A DNA stretch of 64,000 nt, taken from positions 74,763,713-74,827,712 of the forward strand of contig NC_087064.1 in assembly GCF_963678635.1 (NCBI RefSeq), read 5' to 3'. The notes beneath the pieces are model-generated. The model saw nothing but the letters and a program-made list of their open reading frames with translations, ran no database searches and was not told the DNA's origin. The position numbers and the translations under genes were made by a program. Positions 33,481 through 45,145 of this stretch are shown here, piece by piece; position 1 is the first letter of the stretch, and each line of letters starts with the position of its first letter. The DNA is from Symsagittifera roscoffensis. Lineage: Eukaryota > Xenacoelomorpha > Acoela > Convolutidae.

Positions 33481-36400
33481 ACAAAACGATCGCTCAGTTT
33501 TTGCAGATCTGCGTATACGTCTTGGGTTTTTATCGCATAAATAAACAATCTCTGTCACTGTATAGCAGTTCAAGGTTCATGTTTGCTTTCATTTGCTGAT
33601 AATGATAGTAAAACATGAATCGTTCTGACAAATCCAAAATACTTGCACCAATTATCATTGGTTTGTCCCACAAAATACTCTTTACAGCAAAACAAACAGT
33701 AGCAACTTCCTCGTCGATTATCTGGAACTTTTCATCGTGCTCAATGCTGTTTTTTGAAGCAATTCTCTTTCGTTCCTAACAATTTCTAGTTTTTTGCGTC
33801 CTAGTTTAGATTCCATCGTTTTTCCGAATGTTGAATTTACGATGAGCTTGTAAAAGTTCTCTTCAAATTTGTTGCGCGCTGACATTCTCAATCGAGTGTT
33901 TAAATCCACAAAGGGCTCCATCTATCTCCGTTGATGGAATTTTAAGACCTTAGTCAATTTGGTAACTGTTAAGCCCAGTTCTATGTAGAGTTTTAATGTA
34001 AGGCAGTGCAGAACGTACCCTTCCTTTGGATCTAATGTTTGAATCAGTTTTGGTACCTTTGGTAGCGACGTAACCCCCATCTCCCCTAACATCTGTATTT
34101 GCTCTTACTTAGTTTATCCGTGCCGATAACTTCACGTGAGGGGGCTAGCGGGTAGTCTGCAAAGTAATCTTGAAGTTTTTGTGGTATACTACTGAGATCC
34201 ACTTCCAAAATGTATCCCCACTCAGAGCTATCGTCGGTTTGCAAAATATATTCGAGACTTTCCTCAACTATTGAAAATTCCTTGATGGGAAGGGGACAGT
34301 GTTTCATTATACCCCCGTATAAATTGTTATCGTCTATATTCAATAGATAGCTAGAGGGCTCTTCAGGGTTGTAGTCTTTGAGATATTTGTTGTTGGCTTT
34401 AAAAAAACGGCGTGCGTATATCGATGACAGCCCTCCTCGAATCATTTTTTGAACCATGTTCAAATGCTCCTTTTCAGTAAGTAACTTGAGGTCTGCATTG
34501 CAGATTTTCAAGAATGCATCACCCGAGAGGTTATGAGCCGTGAAGTAGCATGCACAATCTAATCCGTACGTTTCGTAACAAACTTCACGAAAGGCTTCGA
34601 ATACTGAAGCGAGTAGTGGTACGTCCGTTGCTAGGTATAAATCAAGGTACTCGCCTATTGATGCTCATTTCATGTCGGCGAAAACTTTAATGGCATGGTT
34701 GTACTGATTTTTCGAAACACTTATTTCCCCTCCCTGTAAAGTGTTACTCCACAGTTTTCTAGGTGGCAGTCGAGTTTCTTCTCGAAATTTTTCAAAACTA
34801 CTAAAGTATGAATACGGATAGAAACCTTTTTGTTTCAACAAAGCTATATGTTCTGCTGAGTAACCAAGTTCTTCAAACTAATTTTCCAGTCGGAAAAATT
34901 TTTCTTCCGGTAAGTATTCGACGAGTTTTGAAAGGGGGGCCAGCATAAATTTATAGGAGTCGATGTAGATTTTTTAAGTTTTCCGTTTTTATCGGTGACT
35001 GATTTGATATAGACCGACATAGTGAGTGATATATACTTCTCCTCAGTGGAAGGGATCACTGAGTAAGTGTTTTCAGGCTTACTGTTTGAGACCGCTTTCA
35101 TAATGAAATTCAGATCATAGTTTGACAAGTTATGCGCTATTACGGGTTTATAGTTCGCCGTTTTTCGATTGACGTTGCATTCGTTATGCGCCCACCCCAA
35201 GAACTTGTTGGTTTAGTGACAGTGATCAAGTACAACTTGGTCCTTGTCAGCAAATTCTGTTTCACATGTCCAACAAGTGTGCGCTTCTTCACGCGTGCAA
35301 CTTGGTTTGCCAGTGAACGTGTAATAATTTAGTTTTTCGAGGTATATTTTTTTCGCCAACAATTTGAGGGAGGCGATCAATTCCTTCATAACATTTTCTC
35401 CTCTCTTCAGTTCAAATTTTAAAGCTTCGCGCTTCCCAAATTCAACAACGGCCCGAGCGTAACCGCATGGTTGATGAATCTCTAGTGTTTGGGTGCTAGA
35501 TTTTTTGGGGATCGGGTTGCGGTCCGTATACGGGTAGTAGTAGCGATTCGAGGTCAAAGAAAACAACTCTCGTTACATACCAGCGGGCAGTTAAATTTTT
35601 GAAACGATGAGTGTCCTTTCCCGGTTTTGGCATAGTGATTACCACTCCCTCATCTTGGTAGCACATTTCCTGGTGTCTTTGTAGTGTATCGATAGATGAA
35701 CATGTATCGAAGCATTTGCGCCAAATTTGGTTTCGATCTCGGTGTAGTTTTCCACGCACATATTCCACCACCCTCAACAAATCAGTGATCAGCACAGAGT
35801 GATGAGTTTGTCCATTGCTGAGTAGTAGTAGGTCAACACATAGATATCACTTGAGTAATTGTTGGAGAAACTCAAAGTTAGCAATTCTTCTTCTTTGTAT
35901 CTAATGAAAACAAACAATTGAGTGCTTGGGTTTCTGAATGAACGTAATATGTTATAGATGATAAAACAAATGTTTTGTCAAAAATCAATGCTTACCGGCA
36001 TACATTGACATGACAGTTGTTAAGTTGTTCAAATCGGTCAATATCGTGTAGTCCCATTGGCATCTTGTACCAGCCCTCAATTTTAACAACATGTTCTTGG
36101 GAGAGCTTGTAATTTTTCAGTTTGTTTCGATGTTGGTAGTTTTGGGCAGCAGGGTAAAGAGCAGTTGTGGTCTCTGAATATCGATCATGGTACGCGCCCA
36201 CAAAGCAGTATAGAAAGCACTTCTGATCGTTTCTCGTTTTAATATTGGTGAAACACTGTTTCACCGGTTTTAATGAATCGGTAAGGTCATTGTATGAGCC
36301 AGCATGGATCGGAGAAAATGCTGCAAAACTTACATCCAGCTTATTGATGCGCTCCACAATCCAACTGCTACCGTGAGAAGCGAACGTGATGATAGCATTG

Positions 36401-37056
36401 ACCATATGCTCAATCATTTCCAATTATGTCTTTTTCTCGATTCCAATGAAGAAGACATTGATCATCTTAGAATTCAGATATAACATTGTCTTCTCGTGAC
36501 GTAATTCCCCGTCACCAGTTTTGTTTGTATGGTTCGAGAACTTTATCATTTTCACGTCCACATGCAGTTGAAATTTACAGGGTTCTTCCTGCACTCTTTC
36601 GTCTATAAACGCATCAATCTCCTCTTTGTTTCGCATGATTACATTCATCAGATCCAAGTCATCCTCCCCAACGCTCAACTCGTATCGTCTTAACTTTCCC
36701 CTAAACGCAGTTTCAGTTGGAGCACTTGATCATCCCACCTCATTTCCGGGAGTCCAAATGGGTAGTTGATGGTTTTTCGACATATGCTGCCGGAACTTCT
36801 CAACCGAGAGGAAGATTGTATGACAGTAGATACAAAGACTATCAGTTGACACGTTGTGAGCTAGCTCGACATGCTCCCTAGCTTCCGCCAGCGAGCTGAA
36901 GGATTCTCGACATTCGTCACATATAGTTGGTGGCGTTGGGGCTGCAAATATGTTATGGATATTTTGTTCATGTCGTCTCGAGTTCTTTGGTGAAATAAAG
37001 ACTTTCGAGCAGGTCGAACAAATGACTGGTGTCGGTTTTCCACTTGAGTTAGGCAT
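33481..37056 (-). pseudogene. Maverick/Polinton-type protein-primed family B DNA polymerase, degraded
   Basis: Reads right to left. The start (37056) encodes three C2H2-like fingers (CSTCSKVF, CDECRESF, CIYCHTIF). After stops near 36730 and 36424 come KCFLYCFVGAYHDRYS and HDIDRFEQLNNCHVNV, an intron, then CFDTC...LQRHQEMC and the exonuclease I motif FFDLES (about 35555). Next are CWTCETEF...DHCH and WAHNECN, exonuclease II HNLSNYD (about 35120), an exonuclease III-like YLATDV (about 34640), palm motif A DDNNLYG (about 34331), motif B NSTFGKTM (about 33837) and a motif C-like YSDRD (about 33560). Such polymerases copy linear DNA ends in self-synthesising transposons and related viruses. At least six frameshifts or stops break it, and it is cut off by the microsatellite right after motif C, so thumb and C-terminus are absent. 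Confidence 0.85.
35901..35995 (-). other. Spliceosomal intron in the polymerase pseudogene
   Basis: Reading minus, VNVCR-type coding sequence ends at GCCG, then GTAAGC (35995) begins and TTTTCATTAG (to 35901) closes a 95-bp intron. Coding resumes as YKEEELLTLSFSN toward LLITDLL. Coding character disappears inside and returns outside, supporting a real intron. Confidence 0.7.
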
Positions 37057-38808
37057 TGTTGGTTCGAGATTGAGAGTTCAGGAAAGAAGAATTCTTTTCA
37101 AGAAATATATCAAATTTGTACCAAAGCTGATTTTGACAAAGCAAAAGCGAGAAATGACAAGTTTTTCAAAAACCAAATTTGGATCAAGACCGTATCAAAC
37201 TCAATTACGTGGGTGAAGCATAAAATCAACAGTGGCTTTGAAGTGGTTGTAGTTTTCGCCTTTATATGGTTTTATGAATTGACTGTTAATTCGATTTCGG
37301 GTAAATGACTCAACTGTAATAAATAGTATAAATACTTGTGGTTAGAGTAGCTGACAATTCCATGAAGGGATCAATCCGGGAATGTTATTTCTTTTACCTA
37401 AAGTGTGTGAATGTTAACACCCACTGCTATTATCAACTTCCCTGTTTAGTCAACTTGACTAAATATTGAAAAAAAGTTCGAGTTTTTTTGTCAAGTTTTT
37501 TTTTGTTTCAACCAAAATGGCAACCTACCAATCAAGTCAAGCAAGGAAGACATGTAAACATACCTGACAAAAATGATAAATGGTAGTTGAAAAACTTGTT
37601 CATTTCTCAAATAAATTAGTCTTCTATGACAAATTTCACATATAGTTCATCAAAAGATTGATGCATGATGCAGGGCCCCGTTTGGTGCAAGAGGCATTAA
37701 CTACCCGGCATTGCTATTCATTAGGAACCTCTGAAACGCTTGCCTCACTGTAATGTCGGGTCAAAAGTTTGAGATGTTTCATTTTCAGTACTTATTCCTG
37801 TCGTGAAAAAAAATACAAAAAAATTTTTTGTCTCCAAATGTAATGAAATCTGGTCCAATCAATTTGTCGTGATGTATTGGACAGGGTTGTAACCCATGTT
37901 GAAAAATCGAGAAAAAAAAACTTATTTTGAATTTTTGAACCATTTTAACCTGAAAATGAGTATTATTAAACGTGAAATCTGTTATAGACGTGTGATATAT
38001 ATAATATTTTATAATGGCTCATACACTCTCTTAAGTATGCTCCTGAGAGTCCTGGCTAACCCCACCAGGCTGTAGATATATTAGAGAGAGAGAGAGAGAG
38101 ATAAAAACAAATAGAGAATGTAAAGAGCCAAAAGTAACTATGGTTGATTAACCGTCAGAATTGCTGGACCCATCCATAAATAGTTTTCTTTTGAAACAGC
38201 TATATCCCAAAACGGATTTTAATGGGGTTTAAGTATTGTCAGTTCTCTCTCTCTCTCTCTCTCTCTTTATCTTTTTCTGTGTTAATTTTTATAATTTGAA
38301 AATTATTATGAAAAAACATAACAAAAACATTTTCAAGTTTTTAGTTTTAACATCATTAGATAAAATCTAAGGATGAGTATTCAGTTTATCTTTTACGATT
38401 TTTCGAAATGAGCATTAGAAAAAATTTGATATAAGTAAGTTGGATTTGACGAGAAATTTATCAAAAATTTTACTTTTCAGACTTTTATGTCGACTTTTTA
38501 AAATTGTTTTGATTTTTTTCTCCTAATAATTTTTTCTTTTGTTTTTATTTTCTTTTTATTCATTGAAAAGAACAAAACAAACTTTATTTCATCGTTGAGG
38601 GCAATGACTAATAAGAATTTGTACACATTAGTTGATACTTTTTTCAATAAAATTTTCAGAACAACACAAAAACTCTAAAGTTTCTTAAGTTTTCAGAACT
38701 GTTTAAATTCTACCTTCCTTTTCTACGGTGGGTAGCAAGCATTGACAGGCGGAGTTTCAGGAGTAGCCAGGTCCACCAGTGGGGCGATGGAACTCTGTGT
38801 TCCACTGC
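37057..38808. other. Non-coding stretch between polymerase and next ORF
   Basis: AT-rich. Contains an (AG)n run at 38083-38101 and a (CT)n run at 38245-38266, otherwise no ORF or repeat I can support. The region just right of 37056 would be the polymerase promoter. Confidence 0.5.
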
Positions 38809-39317
38809 TTAGTTCTGAAGCCAAAATAGAGGAGATTGGAGTAACTTGATCTGGAACAGTAGAATTGGGAGAAGAGATGGTTTTTTGAATGTCCCAGTAG
38901 CCCTCGCGTTCAGCATAATCGCGAATTGATCCCTCTTAGTTCTCGTAAAGGGGTATGGAGTCACAATCATACCGAAAAAAAAAATTTTTGTTGGTGATTT
39001 TTCGAGGTATCCTGCGTCGTTTATTTCAGTCTTTTCGAGAGCCGGGTAGGATTGATGGATTGTAGGTCTTTCATACATCCGCTTACGCTCCTGGCGAAGA
39101 AGGTCAATGTGATCGAGCACATAGTTGGGCAGCATTATATGACTCTTCGTTGACCACTCTTGCCATTGTTGATTGGCGGCGAGGTCGTTGAATGGAGAGG
39201 AAGCTAGCCTCTCTCTCTCTGCTGCTGCACAATGGCAACTGATTCTCTCGTATAAGTTTGGTAGATTTTTTTTCTCTCATAATCTGAGATCGAAATAATT
39301 TGTAGAGGAGCAGTCAT
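38809..39317 (-). pseudogene. Small hydrophilic ORF of the Maverick-like element, frameshifted
   Basis: Two minus-strand pieces appear to be one gene. The first starts at ATG 39317 (MTAPLQIISISDYERKKIY) and runs into a (GA)n tract near 39210, where the frame is lost. The second (38809-39135) contains LDHIDLLRQERKRMYERP and is charged and helix-like. No family is recognised. Position and strand match the polymerase and protease genes, so it is probably an accessory protein of the same element. An A-run at about 38980 may mark another frame error. Confidence 0.3.
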
Positions 39318-39805
39318 TTTAAGTTTAGAAATATTTGACAAAAAAAGCTTCTGACCAAAAATTTGAAAAGAATTGAGAGAATGAAACCAACTCAGATTCA
39401 TGCAAAAGCTAGTGTAATGTGTGGGGGAGAAAGGTGCGGCTTCATGTGTGGCTGGCAATCAGATTAAAGTTTATGAAAAATATAATTCTAACCCTCCAGT
39501 TAAGCCGGAATAAGTATACTTCAAAGAAAAACCTTAATCCTGTTTTATATGCCTTCTAGACATTAAGGCATGCAGCTGACCAAATCAAAGGAATTACACG
39601 TGTACCGACGTGAATGTTTATCCTGATTTACGAGCTACTTAAGGAGTGCCAGACAATAATTACAGGTGTAATTAAAGTTTATACGCCTCATAAATTTCTA
39701 ATCACTAAAATTAATTGGATGTTCGCACTTGGAGCTTAGGTTTACCACAGATATTTGTTTATCTTTTATCCAATTCATTATTCATTTCACTCTCTCATAA
39801 ATTAG

Positions 39806-40960
39806 TTGAACCAACAAGTCACTACCGTTAGCACCCCCACTGTGCACTCGGCGCTAGAAAATGATACCGACTTTTACGATGATTTTCAAGATATATCTTT
39901 GGGAGAAAACCGCATTATACGAGTTGGAACGACAACTGTTGACGAAACGGGTACATATATCACAGTAAAATTGTATAAAAAGAATGAAGATTGTGTGTTT
40001 AAGTGTTATCAAGCAGTGACCTTGACGACAAGAGAATTTAATTGTTTGGCAGATAATTATTCAAAGGTTAAAAAATGGTTAAAAAAACAAACTGGTGAAA
40101 AGTCTTCATCTTCTTCCTCCTCCTCCTCCTCCTCATCCTCAGCTGTAAATGATAAACATCATAAAAGACGATACACGTCAAAACGATGAGTCCGTCCCGA
40201 AAAAGAATTTGCTGAAAGTGGTGATGAAAACGAGGCGGATGATGAATGCTCGAATCATAAAAAGTGTAGAGTTGCCTGGAACAGGAAACAAAAACGACTG
40301 AATAATTTGATTCAACCAGCAGAATGGTTGAAGCAATTTATGAGCAGTCGCCTGAATTTTAAAAAAAAATTTCGAAAAAATTTTAAATTTTTTATTCTGA
40401 ATAATTAACCCGACGTCTCACAACTCCCTCTAAACACAAATTTTGCATTTGCAACGCATCTAATTCACAACGAGTTTTGCGCGCAATTGCTCGACAATGC
40501 CCCTCCCCATATCCATGTTCTCATCGAAGTAACAAAAGATTGTGTCGACGTAGTGAACAAGATGACTTCAACCACTTTCGTTGTACCTTGTCTACTCTCA
40601 TCTTTCAAACATCTAATATGGGGTTGCAGTAAATTTCACCTATCGGGAACCCTGATGGAAAAATTAAAATTTTCTTTCAACTACAACAATTGTATTAACA
40701 ACTCAACTGACATTGGTGGTGTTACTCTACGAAGAAGATTGCCACAAGTTTGCTTTGCTTCACAAAATTGATCCATTCAAACTCAAACTGATTTAATCAC
40801 TAATGTAACAATTGAACGCTTCATTAATATTTTGAATGGTGATAATGCCGCCAAGTTTTCTAAATTTATTGATATTATTTTGAGTGGCTATGGTCGTTTA
40901 GAGATTGATTCAAATACTTTGTTTGTTAAGTTTATAATGGAAAAGAAATTTAAATTCTGA
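39806..40960 (+). pseudogene. PC4-like/Ser-rich virus protein, unit 1 copy
   Basis: ATG at 39806. Residues ~20-95 (GENRIIRVGTTTVDETGTYI, then KLYKK...LTTREFNCL and KVKKWLKK) resemble the strand-rich PC4/Sub1 single-stranded DNA-binding fold by pattern only. A Ser run encoded by TCC repeats and a basic KHHKRRYTSKR follow, then a TGA at about 40188 where units 2 and 3 do not stop. Coding character continues through RVAWNRKQKRL and a second half with HIHVLIEVTKDCVDVV and HLIWGCSKFHLSGTL to TGA 40958-40960; a TAA near 40407 also interrupts. The second half is unrecognised. It could be a DNA-binding or capsid-associated protein; only the PC4-like pattern suggests function. Confidence 0.35.
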
Positions 40961-41044
40961 AAACGATTTTTAGAGCCTGCGATAACGCCAGAGGAAAGTG
41001 TTCTAGCAAAAAAAAAACAAGAAAAAAATTTGGAAAAAATTCAA

Positions 41045-41220
41045 TAATAAATCATTATAGAAAATCATCAGTGTCACAAGTTTAGAACATCATACGTTTA
41101 GCAAAACGCATCATGTCATGATTGTTTACTTTGAAACCTATAGGAAATTTAGATGAAAGTATAACATGAGCAACATAAATACAATAAATTCCACACAAGA
41201 CCAAGTTAGCTGATTGGATT
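41045..41220 (-). pseudogene. Protease 3' fragment, unit 1
   Basis: The minus strand encodes the C-terminal third of the adenain-like protease found whole at 48220-48658, including CIYVAHVIL and NNHDMMRFAKRMM. It stops at the unit junction (41220), so the catalytic His and Asp region is missing. Confidence 0.65.
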
Positions 41221-41589
41221 GGAGCTTAGGTTTACCACAGAGATTTGTTTATCTTCTATCCAATTCATTATTCATTTCACTCTCTCATAAAACAGTTGAA
41301 TCAACAAATCACTACCGTTACCACCACCACTATGTACTTGTCGCTAGAAAATGGTACAGACTTTTACGATGAATTTCAAGAAATATCTTCGGGAGAGAAA
41401 CGCATTATACGAGTTGGAATGAAAACTTTTGACGAAACGGGTACATATATCACAGTAAATTTGTATAAAAAGAATGAATGAAGATGGTGTGTTTAGGTTT
41501 TATCAAGCAGTGACCTTGACGACAAGAGAATTTGATTGTTTGGCAGATAATTATTGAACTGGTGAAAAGACTTCTTCTTTCTTCTTTTG

Positions 41590-42399
41590 TCATTTACGCC
41601 CCGTGAGGGGGCCTTGATTCCCAGTTTCCAGGACATGTGATCCTGTGTCTTGAATGTTGTTTTTTGTCACCCAAGTACCGCATTCTTCGCATTGGATTCT
41701 GGCTCTCGTTCCAGCGAATCGTCCTGTGATAATGGTGTTGGTTACTTCTGGGGCTGTCGGGCGCTCTCCTCGACAGGTCCTCCGGTGTCTTGCCATATTG
41801 CTCAACGACAGGGACTTCTGACACTTCGGGCAGAACCCACCCTGACCTCCTTGGCACGCCTTGAAGTGGATCGTCAGAGCAGCCTGGTCCGAAAAACTGT
41901 CGTTCCACTTTGGACACTTGTAGTCCACTGACTCCCTTCTGTGTGCTTTTCTCTCGTGATTCGTCCGTCCTCCTTTTGATGCGCACTTCTTGTCGCATCC
42001 GTCCCAGCCGCAAGGCCAACCGCTGTCACTTATTCTCTCTCGATTCCATTGTGAGCGGGCCGGTTTTTCCGATCCTCTGTGCCAGTTGCACATTTTTGTC
42101 TCCCAGTTTTTGAGGAACGTCCTGCGATCTGTAACGGTCTTCTTCCATCGTTTCCGGTCATTGGTGAGGTTCTCGCTGTTGTCGTCTTCATGTCCCGCTT
42201 CTTTCAGCAGTCTGCGCCAGAACTGGATGGTGTTGCCTCGCGAGTTCCCACTGCGTCTTCTCTCCATGTCCCAGGATCCGAGGACGGCTTTCTTCACAAT
42301 CCTCTCATCCGACATTCTGAGAACGTGGCCCATTCGCTCTAATGCTCTGCACTCGATCTTGGTCCTTATCGATTCAATGTTCAGCTGTCTGCGGATCTC
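41590..42399 (-). pseudogene. LINE ORF, C-terminal region with C2H2 zinc fingers
   Basis: Follows the reverse transcriptase after a TAG at about 42400. It starts with a thumb-like segment (ALERMGHVLRMSDERIVKK, common after LINE reverse transcriptases), then ISDSGWPCGWDGCDKKCASK and H-x(3-4)-H, then YKCPKWND, FCPKCQKSLSLSNMARHRR and IQCEECGTWV. Three to four zinc-knuckle or C2H2 units would bind nucleic acid during target-primed reverse transcription. The upstream stop separates it from the catalytic domain. Confidence 0.75.
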
Positions 42400-44120
42400 T
42401 TAGCTGTTGACTCCTTCATTCTGCATCCTGATCAGTGTGAGAGGTTTTCCATTGTTCCACACAAACCTGTAGGCTCTGTCTGCAACGCTCTGGAACTTCT
42501 GGATGTCGGTCGGTGTCCATGCTCTAACGCTACAGTCGGACAGGAGAGTGGACTCCATTACGGCTTGGACCACCAATGCTCTGGTGCGCTTGGAGAGGCT
42601 CGAATTCCAGAGCCATTGCTTCACTCTGCACCACGCGTGGTACCCTCTCTTGATCCTGGCTCCTCGGTCTTCTCGTTTCCCGATGAGGGTTCCAAACATT
42701 CTAGTCTTCTGGGCGCTGGTTGTTGCAAAAGTGATGGACTCTTCTTTGCCGTCGTGGCATTTCTCTTCAAACTCCATCATTTTCTTCTTGATCACCTCTT
42801 TCACTGTGACAAGCTCTTCGGTCCAACCAAGTAGAGAGGTGTCGTCTGCGAACAACGAGTCCTCCAGGATGAAATTACACTTGTTGCTGCTACGCAATGC
42901 TCTGGGCGCTTCTCTCGGTGGGAGGCTGCCTCCTGGTGTCCACATCCAGGTGAGACCGCACTCTTGGCCTCTCTCCGCCGCCTCCTTTCTCCGTTCTCTT
43001 TCAGCTCTTCTTATTGCTTCGGCATGGTATACGTTGAAAAGGATAGGTGACGTTGCGCACCCCTCTCTGAGTCCTCTGGCGGGGGCCCAATCATCGCTGA
43101 GACCTTCCTTTTCTTTCACCCGGTATCGCGTTTTTTCATGGAGACCTTTCAGCAGGTCGAGCACCTTGTCCGTCATGCCAAATCTGGCTAACATACCCCA
43201 CAGAAGGGGTTTGTTGGTGCGAGGGTAAGCCTTGGTGATGTCTAGGAGGACAGCCCCTGGCCGGTTCTCGTTGCACTCGTCTGTCATCCCGTACACTCTT
43301 CTTGTTTCTTCTTCCATCCGGATAATGATCTGCGTTGAGTCAGCCGTAGACCTACCACCACGGAAACCGTTCTGGTTCTCATGCAGATGGTTGCTGCCCA
43401 TGTCCGGAGTCTCGTCGCGAAGATCCGTGCGATCAGTCTGCTTGCCAGTGGTAACAGGCACACTCCACGGTAGTTGCCCAGGTCGTTCTTGGGACCTTTC
43501 TTGTGCAGGGGAATGACCCAGCCTTCCTTTATTTCTTCTGGCCAGTCCTCCGGCTTCATGTCTATCAACCGCACAATCATCCTGTGGAGCTGCTGCTTAA
43601 TTGGTTTGCTGGCGACCTTTACTGCTAGCATCCGAACTCCGTAGTTCCCTGGTGCTCCATCCCTCATCTTGGCCAACTCCGTTTCAAACTCCCTCCACGT
43701 GACCACTCTCTCCAGTTCAATGGCCGCTTCCAGTGCTGTCTGATCGGTGCGCTCGGGGATCTCTTCCAGGGTCTTAACGATCTCGTCTCGTCCTCTTTCG
43801 TATCTGTTCTCTGATACTTTCATAAAGTGACTTCGGAACTCTTCGGGGCTGAAGGTTTCGTCCTCAAAGGTGCAGTTGTCTCTGATTCCAATACGCTTCA
43901 GTGTCTTGTACAGCGTCCCGATGTCGCCTTGGAGTTCTGCCTTCCTCGCGTCTTCGACAATTTCCATCCACCACTCTTCTTCCCACCGTTTCTTCGCTTT
44001 TTTGTAGTCTTTCCTGACCGTCTTCCGTTCTTCTCTCGCTGTCAGTTGTTCATTTCCTGGGTAAGTCGAGAGATAAGGTTCTGAAAGTTGTTGATCTCTT
44101 CCAGGTGAGTATCTAGCCAC
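42400..44120 (-). pseudogene. LINE reverse transcriptase domain
   Basis: Two overlapping frames (44120-43284 and 43461-42400) are joined by a frameshift near 43380. The first has MRDGAPGNYGVRML and WVIPLHKKGPKNDLGNYRGV (fingers, motifs 1-2). The second has NGFRGGRSTADS, AVLLDITKAYPR (motif A), LREGCATSPILFNVY (motif B) and the catalytic FADDTSLLGW (motif C, about 42825-42855), then RTRALVVQAVMESTLL. All key residues including the two Asp of FADD are present, so damage is recent: one frameshift and the TAG after NEGVNS. Confidence 0.88.
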
Positions 44121-44154
44121 GGGCTCAAGTTCCGTTTCGCTTTGGAACCACAGG

Positions 44155-45145
44155 CTAGATTTCCGCTTTCTCGAACAGCTTCATTGCGTCGTTCCAGTCT
44201 TCCACTGAATCCTCCGGGTTCTCGATTTTTTCTCGGAATTTCGCTGCCACTTCTGGGATCTTCAGCTTGTCCCAATCCACAGTCCGTCTGCGCTGGACCT
44301 TCGTCGAACCGTGGTGGCGCTTCTTCTTGTTTTCCATAGTGCAGGTCATCCTCTTCGCCCGGTGGTCGCTCAGTTTGTTCACTCCCACCGTGCTGACGTA
44401 GACGACTTTTCGGCTTCTCTCCTTCTGTTTAACCAGAAAGCCGTCTAGCTCGTGCCAGCTTCCGTTCGCCGGGTTCTTCCACGTTCCTCTGTTCTTGTGT
44501 TGGAAGAACGAGTTCACCCACGCTGACTGGTTGGCGTGCCACCACTCGATCAGGTCCACTCCTGCAGTATTCGTCTTGCCCAGCCCGAACTTCCCTGCGA
44601 CTGTGTCACTGTTCCGTTCTCTGGTGTCCCCCATGGAGGTTCTGGGTTATCATCATATCTTCCAGTTCCTCTCTGTATCTGGCGAAATCGTCCGTTTGTC
44701 GTTCACACTGTCTCTTGTATCCTTGTTCCTTCCACTCCACCGCCCACAGGTCTCTGAGGAATACTCCGCTCTTCTTTCCATGGATGAGGACTCCATAGAG
44801 ATCGCCTGCTTTGATCCACTTGATTCCCTCTACCGTTTCGCAAAGCTCTGTGAATAGCACGACTTCCGCGTGGCTCTTCGCCACTTCTCGGAGCATCTCA
44901 GCGAATCTGCTCCGACGGGGGAAGGCTACTCTCGCTCTCTGGATGTTCCAAGTCCATATGCTCGTTCGTTTCTTCTTGCCCATGCGTTTGGCGTTTTCCG
45001 TCCACTTTTCGTCTCGCTTCTCCTGTCTCTTCTGTCTTCTTCGTTGTTTTTGTGCACGCTTCTTGGCCCGCTTCTTGGCGTTTCTCTGGGGCTGATCCAC
45101 GTGTTCGTTACTATCGGCTCGTGGTTCCACGGTTGGTTGTTCCAC
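44155..45145 (-). pseudogene. LINE apurinic-type endonuclease domain
   Basis: A basic leader (RNAKKRAKKRAQKQRRRQKR) precedes TSIWTWNIQRARVAF, the usual start of APE-type endonucleases, then EVVLFTELCETVEG. A frameshift near 44620 moves to the next frame, with LIEWWHANQSAWVNSFFQHK, WHELDGFLV and the SDHRAKRM motif (Ser-Asp-His, catalytic His). This domain nicks target DNA. Linker sequence with further frame changes (about 44040-44160) connects it to the reverse transcriptase. Confidence 0.82.

Larger units (their letters stand above)
39731..41220. repeat. Tandem unit 1 of the Maverick-like region (1490 bp)
   Basis: Starts GGAGCTTAGGTTTACCACAG and ends at the next copy of that phrase (41221). 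It carries the plus-strand PC4-like ORF and, at its right end, the 3' part of the minus-strand protease gene. Confidence 0.9.

Noticed and set aside
32777-33573. Long ORFs of YIHT and YVCM repeats on both strands
   Set aside because: Pure translation of the ATAC microsatellite; a 4-bp repeat is open in several frames whenever it has no stop.
38083-38266. (AG)n and (CT)n runs as Maverick terminal inverted repeats
   Set aside because: Flanks of the two runs do not pair and they sit in the middle of the element's genes; simple sequence only.
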